From the NCBI GenBank assembly GCA_025602915.1, contig JAHLJZ010000001.1, forward strand, positions 558,001 to 622,000: DNA of 64,000 nucleotides. The letters are read 5' to 3'. Within the stretch, counting starts at the first letter, position 1. Every line of letters begins with the position of its first letter. Origin of the DNA: Paraphysoderma sedebokerense. Taxonomy: Eukaryota > Blastocladiomycota > Physodermatomycetes > Physodermatales > Physodermataceae. Below the pieces are notes generated by a model. It was not told where the DNA came from. It saw only the letters and a list, made by a program, of their open reading frames with translations, and did no database searches. Of the stretch, positions 11,883 to 22,993 are shown piece after piece. The position numbers were made by a program, and so were the translations under genes.

Positions 11883-13356
11883 ATGCTCTACCTTAAATTT
11901 AGTATACTCAAATTTTTAGTCCTGACTGGCCTCTTCAGTCACCTTGTCTTTGGGTCCCAACTGGAGGCAGTGATCACAGCTAAATATGAAGATGAATCGC
12001 TGGCTTCTGAGGTCGACTCTACCAATTCGGCTCAACCTTGTCTTCACGGTGTCGTCTGTAATACTCGTACTCATTTTATAAGAGATGCAACGATCAATCC
12101 CAGTCATTGGAAACTTAATCAACGAGTCACATTCTCCTTCAGAACGACTAACGAGTTCGAGAACATTAAAATAGTTAACCTAGTGGTTCACGAAGTAATT
12201 GAACGAGATGGATCAAGTATTCCTAAACATGTATTCAAAGGGTTTATTCTAAGAGCATTTACAATCAAACCTAATAGCAGATATGAGGCGACGTTCGTTC
12301 CACCTTATTTTTGGGATAGCGGAACGTATATGCTTACTATGTCTGTGAATAAGCAAGTCGAGGTTTGGTTTCAAAACTTCACTGATTGAATTATAAAAAA
12401 CCTAAAAGTTGTTTATTATATATAAAGGATTGGGAAAAAATCGGTGGTTACCATACCTGGAACAGTTTCGAAGAGGAATTTATCATTCAAGTAGGTGCCG
12501 AGGCCGACGCTTCTTTCGAGAAGGTGATTTCGCTACCTCAACGCCTCCGGTCTGAGAACAAAGAGAATAGAGCCACGACAAATCTCGAACTCGACATATT
12601 TCGATCTATTTTGGGATCACTCCGTTCAGCTTTCGAAGTGTGCAGTTTTTGCCAGAGTTTCGAGAATGCTCATAAAAATTGTAAAGCCATTTTCGATACA
12701 AATGGTCCCAAACCAACTTCCGCCGTTAGTATCGGTCAAATATGCTCAATTGGAAAACTTGAAAGAAAAATTCAAGAGTTAGAAGTCAAGTATATTGGGT
12801 TACCTAATCAGTATACTGCTTTGGATCGGAACTCTTGGCTCTATGCGGTGAAGATGATACGAATTAGAAGCCAGGTGAATTTAAAAAATGAAGACGTATG
12901 GATCCATACCGATTTAATTGAACACACGAGGAAACATCTTTTGAAGCGATTAAAAAATTCTGCAAGAGAGATGCAATTATTTTACAAGTTTCCTGGTCTT
13001 TCACAAATGATTCACGAAATACCGGTACATGAGGCACACACGCTCTCCGACATGGATAGATTTGCGTCAAAATTGTTGCAGTTACCGTCGGAAAATCGAT
13101 TCAAAGAAAAATTGATGGGGAAGTTTTTTCAAAAGTACGAAGGAAGGTTATCTTTTCTTGGCTTTAACAGCCCTGCGGGGTGAGTTGAATTCCGTCTTTA
13201 TTTTGAATGCAATGAGTTTAACTGCTGAAGCCAAAGCTGATTATCCTTCTTAGAGCTGTCGCAGTTATATTAGAGAGCGAAAATCTTAATTCAGATAATA
13301 ATGATCCAGAATATGCAAGATGGAGTCGTGGAATATTGATGGCTTGGGACTTATAG
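11883..13356 (+). CDS. Orphan secreted protein, 3 exons, about 444 residues
   Basis: The ATG at 11883 opens a clear signal peptide: basic MLYLKF, then a hydrophobic stretch FLVLTGLFSHLVFG, with cleavage near residue 24-25. Exons 11883-12362, 12428-13179 and 13254-13356 join in frame to a total divisible by three. The second intron has a strong GTGAGT donor. The first (12363-12427) has a weak GTTTGG donor; without it the frame ends at 12389. The mature N-terminal half is beta-rich and has one close Cys pair (PCLHGVVC). The C-terminal half has a CSFCQSF..HKNC cluster and amphipathic helices, and the end is ..ARWSRGILMAWDL. I recognise no family. The gene sits inside a locally duplicated segment upstream of RBBP5. 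Confidence 0.65.
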
Positions 13357-13865
13357 AATATAATAGTTTATACAACTTCGTAGATTGCAGCAATTCAACC
13401 AGTTAAATATAATGCGTTTGTCGCCGTTTTCATCAGATTCTACCGATTTGGTATTGCCCCTACAATCTGTACAAGGTATCTCGTGTCATTACAGATCTGA
13501 TAAAATACCGAATACTTTATCTCGTAGTTTCCATAAACCTAAATAGTTTATGTAGCGTTATTTCGCCCATTGCAATAGTCGCCCATGCTTGCAAGAACAC
13601 GCATTCTTCTGAAGTCCACCTGCAGACAGTCAACCGACCAGCTTATATCTTGCAATGTACCTAACTCAATAACGCATGCATCTGATGTTTTGTTTGACTT
13701 CGATCTATTTATTGGATGGATTGCTTGAGCTGGTACTGCATAATTTATCCTCGGTCATTGGCAATTTTCGCTCGCTATTTTCAGTGGCTGGGCCTGGAAA
13801 CCGGACCTCGGACGCCGAGATCCCATTCCCGCCATCGCACGTAAATCAACCAACTCTTATTTAAA

Positions 13866-15989
13866 ATGAATTTACAATTGTTAGGTAGCCCAAATATCTA
13901 TCCATTCATTATAAATTCCGTACTTTTATATTAAAGTAACCGATTTCCTCTCTTTCAGACCCTTTCGAGCATCCACTTCCCGACGTCCAGGAAGCCATCA
14001 TACCCGACACTTATGCGCGAACCCTCAAATTCAACCGTCGAGGAAACCTTCTCGCTGCTGGCTGCATCGATGGTCGCTGTATCATATATGATTTTGAAAC
14101 TAAAGGCCCGGCGTTAAGTTTATGTGGCCATGTGAAAGATGTCACCAGCGTAAGGTATGTGTTTTGTTTGCTGTTTTTCGGGCAGTGACGGACTTGACTC
14201 AACCGAGGTTCTAGAATGTCCGTTTCATTGCGTAGTGGCTAATACTTGCAACAGTTGGTCTAGGAATGGTAGATATTTATTATCGAGTTCAATGGATTGG
14301 AATTGTATCGTTTGGGATTTGGCAACCGCGAGGAAAAAACATGTTATTCGGTTCGAATCTCCGCTGATGTTTGCTCAATTACATCCTAGAAATGAGTAAG
14401 CTCTATCAATTGCCTTTGTCATTCTTGCAGTGATATTCTTTGGCCATCGCACTGATTCAAAGCCTATTCCAGCTCGCTCTTGACAGTTTGCCCGATCGGC
14501 GACCTCCCTGTTGTTGTCGATTTAACAACCAACAACCGATGGACGATAACTATGCCATCCGAATTGGATTTCAGTGCACCACACTCACAACGAGATGCGG
14601 ATAGTCACATGATAGCATGTTGGGATAGAAAGGGAGAAAGAATATATGTTGGGACACCAAAGGGACATCTCATTGTAGTGGAGTATGCCACGGAGGAGAT
14701 TGTTTACTTTACAAAGATTGCCGGATCAAGTATTAAAGGAATATCTTTTAGTAGGTCTGGCCGGTATGGATTTTTTTTCATTTGTAGCTTGCAATATGGT
14801 TTAGTCCAAGCACTTTCGGATAGTAACTGTTGCGAAATTGGAATTCGTGTAGAGATCTTGTCATCAACGCTAGCGACAGAACTGTCCGTGTATTTCATAT
14901 TCCGTCTTTGGTCCCTTCTCCGTCAAAATCCGTCAAATCTTGTACGTCGAAGACAGCGGGAAAATCCTCACCCATCAAAGGAGAGGAAGAACCGCTAATG
15001 GAGTACTCACCGCCTATTCTCATGCACAAACTGCAAGATCTTGTCAACAAATATCAGTGGATAGGAGCTTGCTTCAATTGCGACGGCGAGTGTGTCATTG
15101 CCGGTTCTGTTTCACGTGCTCAGCATAGCATTTACATATGGGATAAAAATTTGGGGAACTTGGTCAAAATCCTGGAGGGTCCGAAAGAGGGGTTGGCCGA
15201 TTTATGCGTAAGTTCACTCTTCCACTCGTCTACTCTTTTGTGAAATTATTCTAATAGGCATGGGTGCATTCTGATACATACAAATAGTGGCATCCATATC
15301 GTCCCATCATTGCATCCATTACAGTTGAAGGGAACATATACATTTGGGGAACATCCTTTACGGAGAACTGGTCGGCATTCGCGCCAGGGTTTAAGCATCT
15401 GGAGGAAAACATCACGTATGTGGAACGCGAAGATGAATTCGATATGAAAGAAGAGCCGCCGGCGGATGAGTTACCGCTCAAACGAAAGCGGGAAGAAGAG
15501 GAGCAGGTGGAGGTTGACGTGGTGACGATTGAACGAGTCAATCCATTCAGTGAGTCTGATAGCGAGCTTGAATATGAAGATGATACTTTTGTGCTACCGG
15601 TTCAATTGAGCGAAGGAGATGAAAACGAGCGATTGAGCTTGTGGGTTGAAGGGCGGAGTTTGGCGGAGGAGACAGTGGGCGGTTCACCCAAGAAGGAACG
15701 GAGTAAAGACGCGAGCGAGGACAAGGCTGGCGCGGGAGGGGAGGATGTGAAAGAGCCCAAGAAGAAGAAGAAGAAGCGGAGAAAGAAGAGCACGATCAGC
15801 ATGGCGGGGTTTGAAAAGCTGTTCCTGGATGATTTTGAATCGTACGGGGTAGCAGGGAGTACGGATAGTCTTGTGGGTGGAGCGTCCGGAGGATTAGCGG
15901 GGGCTGTTTACGGGGAATCCGCGGGGCCCAAGAAGAAGGGAAGGAAACCAAAAAAGAAGACGGCCGAGGCAGAGCCGGCAGCAGTGTGA
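13866..15989 (+). CDS. RBBP5: RBBP5/Swd1 WD40 subunit of the COMPASS H3K4 methyltransferase
   Basis: The first exon is tiny: ATG at 13866 codes MNLQLL plus one base, then an intron 13885-~13959. The next exon continues DPFEHPLPDVQEAI, giving the RBBP5-type start (human MNLELLESFGQNYPEE). WD40 signatures include LKFNRRGNLLAAGCIDG, IIYDFET, VTSVSWSRNGRYLLSSSMDW, IVWDLAT, IGTPKGH-like VGTPKGHLIVVEY and IYIWDKNLGNLVKILEG. After the propeller come the conserved YVEREDEFD segment and an acidic stretch, which in RBBP5 activates MLL/SET1 and contacts ASH2L. The tail is long, Lys/Glu-rich and fungal-specific, with KKKKKKRRKK and KKKGRKPKKK nuclear-localisation-like runs. The product is a core subunit of SET1/MLL complexes. 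Confidence 0.92.
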
Positions 15990-16427
15990 TGGTATGGAGA
16001 GTAATTGATAACTGCAGTGGTTTATTGTACATAATACACAGATATGCACATTTACATTGTCCTGGTGATGTGCACCGGGTGAACACAGACAATACTATCA
16101 TACATTAGTAGAATATTATGCTATGGATGACTGATGACGTGATCAGTGCTGATCAGTGTTCTGCGGGATTCGATCAGACGCAGGGGCGAACGCGGCGGGC
16201 TGGTTGGACAATAGGCCAAGAGGGCGGTTTGTGGAATATGCAAATGCGTCACGGCGTCACGGCGTCCCACGAAACATTACTCATTCCTTCGCCGCTCCGT
16301 TCCGCAACAACAAATTCGAGTTTTTCACATTCCCTCCCGATATCACATCTGCACTCCCTCTATCAGCGATACCCTCTGTTCCCCACCCTCTGCAAACCAC
16401 CTCCTTCTCGCATCCTCACTCTCCAAA
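15990..16427 (+). promoter_or_regulatory. bZIP gene promoter with CRE/UPRE-like half-sites and short tandem repeats
   Basis: This region lies between RBBP5 and the bZIP gene. It holds TGACGTGA at 16135, then two adjacent copies of GATCAGTG(C/T)T at 16141-16160. Three head-to-tail copies of a GGCGTCAC-like octamer follow at about 16245-16268. GCGTCA and TGACGT are typical core half-sites for CREB/ATF/Hac1-type bZIP dimers, so autoregulation by the downstream factor is plausible. The functional reading is an inference. Confidence 0.4.
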
Positions 16428-18203
16428 ATGACGTCCATCGACATGGCCTCCTACCTCAATTTCGACTTTGACGACACGCCCTCCGCCCCTGACAAGTCGG
16501 ACGAACAACACAATATACAGTTCTCCTCTCCTCTCTCGGAGAACCCGTCGACCCTGCAAGACTTTGGTCTGATGCAGTACATGGATTTGTCGTCGTCTTC
16601 AAATAGCAATGCACTTCCCACAGAATTCCTGCTCAACGACGCTACTATTCAGAATTCTGACTTCGCATCCTTGAACTTGAATATGGACTTGGATATCAAT
16701 AATTATGGCGATCTCACAAACACTGCCGCAGACCTGAACTTACTAAATGAACATTCTATCCAAATCCATCCATCGAGCCTGGATTTGAACGCTGCGGGCA
16801 TCGACGTCCCAGTCGGCACGATAAACCCTGCCGAAACCAACATTCTCTCCGAGATCTCTGCACCTACGTTAAATAGTTTACCTGAAGTCAAAGTCAAAAA
16901 CGAGTTTACGATAGAAAATGCGTCTTCCTCGGAACTGTTCTCGTACTTCTTGGAAGACGAAGTCAACAAAATTGGCATGGATGCCTCTGCAGGCGACGAA
17001 GAACAATCACCAAACACCGTCGCGAGTACACCCTCGGGCTCGGTCTTGTCTTCTGTTGATAAAAATCCATCAATTGACCCATCTTCGATTTTACCGCCGC
17101 AGCCGCAACCTCAAGCGACGAGGAAAAGTTCTTCCAAGTCTCAAGCCAAGGCTTCCTCAGTTCAGAATGAGAAACCAACACCGTCCACTCGATCCTCAAA
17201 GAAATCTCGCTCAGGCAATAGCGCTGCCGTCATTCCCCCACTCTCGGCTGCCGAATTGTCTGCCATGTTAGATGACGATTCTATCGACATTGATGCAGAA
17301 TCAACAAAACAAGCTATCAACAAGCTTCCTGCAAAGGAACGTCGTCAAATTAAGAATCGGTTATCAGCGCGTGCGTTCAGGCAGCGAAGGAAGGAATACA
17401 TAACCACTCTCGAAGCCCAGGTGAAAGATTTGCAAGACAATTTGGAAGAAACAAATGAACGCAACAAAGATCTAGAGACGGAAAATAAAAAATTGAAAGA
17501 GCAAGTTGACTGTTTGAGTAAGGAATTCAAAAAGCTGAAAGTTAATTACGACGCGATCAAAAATACGGCGGCATCCAACGTTTCCTCAAACACGGTTCCT
17601 ACAACCGCTGTATCGTCGAAGCTTAAATCCACCTCGGCTCAGACTATTTACACCGCTAAACCTCTTACAGTCAAAGTTCAACGTATTTCATCGTCGCAAT
17701 CGTCCGCGATCCTTCAACCATTGCAGCCGCAGTCCCAATCTGTCGTCCCTTCCAAGCGACCTCGACTTGTTCGCCATTCATCGTTCCAAGGCGTCGACCC
17801 GTCTTCTCTGTATCTTTCGTCTCCGTCTGGTTCATCATCATCTTCTAGTTCATCCAATTCTGTCGCTCCACCATCGTTTAGTCTCGGTAAATGTGTGACA
17901 CCGCGAATGAACCAAGACAACAGAATTGAAGTTCACATGATGTTGTTTCCGCAGTTTTATGATAGCGAAGGTTCGACAAGCTCTTCGATTGTCTCTAAAG
18001 ATCGTCAATTAAATGAAGACAGCGTAGAGAGGATTGAACAATTGTTATCGTACCTGAATGAAATGTATCCTGCTCACTTGGAAGAGAACAACGTTGGAAC
18101 CGCTAATCCCGATGAACAGACGATCGCGGATAACGGTAACGCAGAATGGGTCATCGGGATGTTGAATTATCTGACGTCTCGTCGAGTGAGCGATGGATTG
18201 TAA
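16428..18203 (+). CDS. bZIP transcription factor, single exon, 591 residues
   Basis: An uninterrupted frame runs from an ATG in good context to TAA. The first ~200 residues are acidic and Ser/Asn-rich, as in an activation domain. At about residues 298-325 a basic region reads PAKERRQIKNRLSARAFRQR followed by RKEYI, with the N-x3-A-x2-F-R signature of fungal bZIPs. A heptad leucine/valine zipper follows (LEAQVKDLQDNLEE and on, about residues 330-370). The C-terminal ~200 residues are Ser-rich with KRPRLVRH near residue 445. The N-L-S-A-R-x-F-R-x-R-R-K-E-Y-I core resembles Zip/Atf-like stress regulators. I cannot name an orthologue. The gene has no introns, unlike most of its neighbours. Confidence 0.88.
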   Translation: MTSIDMASYLNFDFDDTPSAPDKSDEQHNIQFSSPLSENPSTLQDFGLMQYMDLSSSSNSNALPTEFLLNDATIQNSDFASLNLNMDLDINNYGDLTNTAADLNLLNEHSIQIHPSSLDLNAAGIDVPVGTINPAETNILSEISAPTLNSLPEVKVKNEFTIENASSSELFSYFLEDEVNKIGMDASAGDEEQSPNTVASTPSGSVLSSVDKNPSIDPSSILPPQPQPQATRKSSSKSQAKASSVQNEKPTPSTRSSKKSRSGNSAAVIPPLSAAELSAMLDDDSIDIDAESTKQAINKLPAKERRQIKNRLSARAFRQRRKEYITTLEAQVKDLQDNLEETNERNKDLETENKKLKEQVDCLSKEFKKLKVNYDAIKNTAASNVSSNTVPTTAVSSKLKSTSAQTIYTAKPLTVKVQRISSSQSSAILQPLQPQSQSVVPSKRPRLVRHSSFQGVDPSSLYLSSPSGSSSSSSSSNSVAPPSFSLGKCVTPRMNQDNRIEVHMMLFPQFYDSEGSTSSSIVSKDRQLNEDSVERIEQLLSYLNEMYPAHLEENNVGTANPDEQTIADNGNAEWVIGMLNYLTSRRVSDGL

Positions 18204-18830
18204 ATTTTCGTGGTTGTCAACGAACGCAAGGCAGTCAGCTCGGGTGAAGGGATTTGCAAATAGCTTTTTTGGCTTTTGAATATTCATCCTTTACTGCAAC
18301 TTTTTTTATTCTTGTGATATCCTGTATATAACAATATTGTATGCAAATTTGTCTTTGCGGATTCTTCTTTCTTTGTTTCTCTTTTTCATTCAATTATCGT
18401 TCCTGACTTTTCGTTTTGCATGGTCGAGTTTGAGATGGCATCATTTATCAGGATTATTAAATATCCTATGGAGTAGGCCGGAAGGGGAACGTAACACTGC
18501 TGTAAAACGGTTGCTTGCATGATCTGTAGCACTATAGCATGAAAATCTGTTGTTTTTATTTCATTTTGTTTCCATCTCACTTGTTTGATTTTGACTTTTA
18601 CTTTGTGGGGATGTCGGCATGGATCAATTAGATAGTTTTACTTTCGGAAACTCAAAAAAAATATACATAAGCACTACAATACTTCAAATTAATAATTGCA
18701 CAAGCGCACAGGAACCTTCTTTATGTCCACTTTCCATTGTTCACACTGAAATCTACAAATTGCATTGACAAAACGCAACAGAAATGAAGAAGGATACCTT
18801 TCACAATAAATCTGACGGCTGTCCTAAATC
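18204..18830. other. Convergent 3' region between bZIP and chitinase genes
   Basis: About 625 bases, T-rich after the bZIP stop. It should hold both 3' UTRs. I see no further gene. Confidence 0.6.
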
Positions 18831-20573
18831 CTAAAGCTCAATCCGCGATTTATGCGTCAAACAACTTCTAACCGCCTCTGTTAGAACGGCATTCCTATCC
18901 ATACTTTGTTCCCACCAAAACACTCCTCCCAGGTTATTCTTTTTAACGTAATCGCATTTACAGGTCACACTATTGACTGTTTCTGTACTGATCCATTCTT
19001 TTTTTGTCGGGTTCCAAAGGGAATCGGCTTGTGCAGTTGAATCATGTTGCGGGTGGTAACCTTTGGATGAAGTGTAGTTTGAAATGTAGTCATCGAAATC
19101 AATAATACCAGGTTCATGTGTACCTGTTCATATTCAAATAATAAAATACAATGATAACCATTGAATTATTTAATTTGTTTTAGAATTCTTCGAAAGAAAT
19201 GAAAAAGGAAGAAGCGACGAGTTACCTGCCCCGACTCCGGAAAACGGACACCCTAATCCATCGATTTTAGAAGACCGGTTTACCTGGACATTTGCAAAAG
19301 TGCGACCATAAAATGGAATACCGAGGTTTACTTGTGTTGATGAGAATCCATGATGGAGGTACCCTTGGACCGCGTTGTGAACGAAAGGGTACAACGGAGC
19401 GTGATGGGCGGTAGCGGGGGACCAGGCGCCTGGAAAGATGAAGCAACAAAAAGAGAGTAAGAGAAAGATGAAATGAGGGGCGAGAGGAAACAGTGATAGA
19501 AAAATCAAGGGTTTTACCCGCCCCATCCTACCGGTGGTGTCAGACACAAAAAGTGAATATAAAAAGATGTTAGTTGACATTCACGTTCCAGATCGTAAGC
19601 AACATCACTAAATTGATCTAACTCACATAAGTCATAACGTTCACAAAATCCAAAACTTTGGATAACTCTTTCATTTCTAAATGCCTGTAAAATGATTCCG
19701 CCCCCGGCGCGGCAATACTCAATAGATACCGTCTCCGTTTTGAACATGCCGCCAAATGGTCCAACTTTTCTCGCAGTAATTTCAAAAGTGCCGTGTAATT
19801 TTGTTTATCTTGGGGTCGTTTCTTGTTATGATCCATTCCACCTTCGCAAGGATACTCCCAGTCGATGCTAATTTCGTCGGAAAAGGATAGAGACAGTACG
19901 GGGGCGCCACCTCCAGTTAGCGAAATTACATACAGAATCAGATGGCTTGTATCACTTACTCAACACCATCAAACCCATATTGTTGTATAAACTCAATAAC
20001 ACTATTCGCAAAAATCTCTCTCGATTGAGGTGTCAAAGCGACATCACTAAAATCTTTACTCCAAGTCCACCCGCCTAAACGCAGATCCAAAAATCCAATC
20101 ATATTAAAAGAGAAATTACCATGTAAATCAATTGAAAACCTCGGCACCGAACGAATAACTACATAACTAAAAACTTACCGACACTAATTAGTACTTGCAT
20201 ATTAGGATTCTTGGTTCTAACTGGACCTTTTGCGTCATTTAATAACCCAAAATTACCATGAACCGTGACGTATCGTCCATTGACGGGGACGTCGTATTGC
20301 TTTTCAATGTCAGCCCATTTATCACCTAATGCAATTTTTCCGTCGACAATATTCGCAAATGCCTGTATCACAAAAAAAAAAGAAATGAGAAATTCGTCGG
20401 TATTAATATCGAGATTTGAAGAGGCCGAGTGGCAACAAAGGTCAAGTAAAATTGTCGCAACAGACATAGTTAATGTGTGTTAATTTCTCGGCAGGAATGT
20501 CAGAGGCAAGGTAGTTCCGGGGAGGATAGTTACACCAGGAAGTGTAATAAGCAATGACATTCTTATTGTGCAT
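18831..20573 (-). CDS. GH18 chitinase with a 10-nt microexon
   Basis: The first exon starts with ATG at 20573 and reads VIAYYTSWCNYPPRNY, then ends at HINY, joining AFANIVDG. Later come VLISVGGWTWSKDFSD, and FDGVDIDWEYPCEGG formed across an intron. The last contains the complete DxxDxDxE active site with the catalytic Glu. The next part, FVNVMTY, can be joined to GAWSPATAHHAPLYP only through a 10-base exon (19518-19527) that supplies Asp-Gly-Ala and gives the standard MTYD..GAW strand. The C-terminus reads NNLGGVFWWEQSMD. GH18 enzymes hydrolyse chitin by substrate-assisted catalysis. No signal peptide precedes the first beta strand; an in-frame stop lies just upstream. The protein is therefore cytosolic, non-classically secreted, or missing an upstream exon. 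Confidence 0.9.
19518..19527 (-). other. 10-nt microexon of the chitinase gene
   Basis: Reverse complement GATGGGGCGG, bounded by ..GGTAG on its 5' side and GTAAAA on its 3' side. The preceding exon ends in frame at MTY before GTGAGT (19621-19626). The following exon starts at 19429 after CTTTCCAG. Joining the three gives MTY-DGA-GAW, the exact length and spacing of the GH18 MTYDxxGAW motif. Skipping it would remove the conserved Asp and shift the frame. Confidence 0.75.
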
Positions 20574-20802
20574 TATGTATATTCTTAGTGTGTCTTGAAG
20601 TTAGGATGAACAGGCTACGGCCGGCGCCTTGGGTCGTTCAGATTGCCGATCAGTCTAATTTAGCGTTTACTGACTACGCATTATTATCAGACCAAAAGCT
20701 TGGCAGTTGCCACACATAGAAAATTATCTAAAGTTCAATTTTACAGTATATGACCGATCTTACAAAGTGTCTAAAGAAATATACATATGCTAAAGTCAAC
20801 CT
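20574..20802. promoter_or_regulatory. Short spacer: chitinase promoter and coilin 3' end
   Basis: A spacer of 229 bases separates two genes that are both on the minus strand. It holds the coilin 3' end and the chitinase promoter. I see no distinct motif that I can assign. Confidence 0.5.
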
Positions 20803-22510
20803 TTAAGCGCCAAGCATTCCCCAACTCAACACTCTGGCATCTATTAAATCACCCCAAGCAACAGTAATTTCTGGATTGTTTTCAACACTTTCGTCTTCAC
20901 CGATCGACCCCCTCAACATGCTCCTTCTAACTTTTTCTTTCATCTTTTCGCGCGACATATTACCATCCTCCATTTCTTCATCTTCGTCAGGCTCAGCGTG
21001 TGCCGACTCCAGCGGATGTAGCAACCGTAATTGAAACGCTTTGAGCTCAGGCAACATGTTAATGACACTTGCTACTTTATAATCGGATATTTCAGGGGTG
21101 AAGGCATTCGACAACTCGAGAACCTGCAATTAATATATATCAATGATTGACCGTCAATTAGAGTAGTCGCCCGGTTTAACGCACCTTGTACGAAATCACA
21201 CTGTTCTTTGGAACACTCGGCAAGCTTTGAACATCCAATGCCGGGTACTGCAAGAAATCTTCAGCCGTCAGACTCGCATAATCGAATTCAGAATACGTTT
21301 CATGATACGGCAATTTTTCTTGCTGTGTTACTTCGTGGGCATTATCGGCTCCAAGAGAATTCGCCTGATGAGTATCAACTTCAGCATTCCTGGATTCTTC
21401 CAGCGAAGGTTGCTGGCTTCTCGGTTCTCTGACAGTAGCAGGTCTGGTTGAGCATTCAACGGCACTAATAAATAAAGAGTTCGCTAGCGGAGATGAAACA
21501 GCTGTCGGAGCTGGTGTCGGCATGACTTCGTTGAGGATAACCTGTTCTGCGTACTTCGTTGAAGGAATTTCCTCTGGTTCGGAATCCGATCCATCAAAAC
21601 GAACATGTTGGTGATATTGCTGAGCATTTTGAATTTCATGATAAAAACCTTTTCGTTTATTCTTGTTTCTAAGAAAATTGGGCATTTTTTTAGGTGGCTG
21701 GATAGGTTGAATTTGCTTCTCTTTAGCCGTTGACGATGCCGACTCAGTAGGAATCGAGGGACGAGACGTTGACATGGAAGACTGAAGAGGACTGCTTTTG
21801 GGTTTTCTCTTTCTTTTGGCTTTGGAAGAGATGGGTTCCACATTTTTGTTATTGTCCGTTTGCGACGATAACCCTTTCTTCCTCAGTTCAAATTCTGTCA
21901 ACAGGTTGGATATCAACGATTCGCTCGGATCTGTCTCAACAATAGTGCCAAGTTGAATTGTTTTTTCTTTTCCGGTTATCGTCTTCTGTTCTACCAGACT
22001 TCCTGACTTACTCAGTCCGACATTTGATGACGATGATGACCTTCCTCTTCTCCGTTTTCGACGTCTTTTTTTGGGGGGTACATCTTGCTGATCATCAGAT
22101 GAAGGAACGACATTGGACTGACCTCTATCATATGATTCTGTTGATTGATCTTTTGCTGGAAGTGGAAGTGATTGAGAAGTGATCTTTTGCGATTCGTTTG
22201 CCAGTGGTGCCGGTGGTGCCCCTTTTCGGGCGTGGACTCTGGAATCAATCAATCAATGTAAATACGATAGAAAACAATAGAGCGGGAACTCATACTCTAC
22301 GGTGTCACCGTCTCTTAACACATCCGTCGTAGCAGATTTTGATAAAAGGGTGAAGCCATCAAGGGACAAGCTTTTGACGGAAAACTTGAAATCCGACTCG
22401 ATTCTCCTGGACAGATCTGCAATGCTAATATCAGGATGTATATTTGTCACGGCCGGATACAAGACTTTTCGAGATGCTCGTTCATCGTCAATAATCAGTT
22501 TAAGCCTCAT
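20803..22510 (-). CDS. COIL: Coilin (Cajal-body scaffold), 3 exons, about 535 residues
   Basis: The ATG at 22510 starts MRLKLIIDDERASRKVLYP, followed by a ubiquitin-like N-terminal domain of coilin type. This includes DLSRRIESDFKFS.. LSLDGFTLL and VLRDGDTVEYEV, compare LISLIRQRFGFS.. LYLEGGLLPP and LVRDNDCLRV in human coilin. The long middle is disordered and basic, with KKRRRKRRRGRSSSS and KRKRKPKSS runs. An exon junction leads into the C-terminal atypical Tudor-like domain: KVLELSNAFTPEISDYKVAS, then ITVAWGDLIDARVLSWG. Human coilin has KLLELTSSYSPDVSDYKEGR and ITVFWKELIDPRLI. Coilin organises Cajal bodies, where snRNPs and snoRNPs mature. It is missing from the common model fungi, so its presence is notable. 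Confidence 0.88.
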
Positions 22511-22993
22511 TTGTTGTATACGGTCGATTGAGTACTGCTGTCTGATGCAAGATACGAATTTCTTGCAGTCAAGACGAATTTGTTTGTTCACCTGGACGTC
22601 TCAATTCTTGCTTGTTGCCTTTGCCAGCGCGAGCGGTACTCCGACGCTACACCCAAAAATGACAATGCAACAATGAATTCAAATTAACTGCATATCCTCC
22701 GCAAGACCTGGCATGAGGTCCAGCGGGCTCGGTAGTAAGTTGGGATTACATTGAAAAAAATTTGGGCATCATCCGTAAAACCAGTTTCATAACTTCTCAG
22801 CTCTAAAAATGTATTTATTATACAGTACAGAACAGAATTGACTTTTTTCCACACTATTTCCCGCAGAACTCAAGGAAATAATTAATAATAATGATACAGT
22901 ATATATATTAATAATAACTAAATTTCACTCTATCATCTGACACCATATTGTAACAAAATTTCTTTTGCGGGTCCACATGGACTTAGGTCTTGC
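22511..22993. other. Intergenic between bestrophin 3' end and coilin 5' end
   Basis: About 480 bases upstream of the coilin ATG. The frame is open to 22591 but without an upstream ATG. I see no other gene. Confidence 0.5.
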
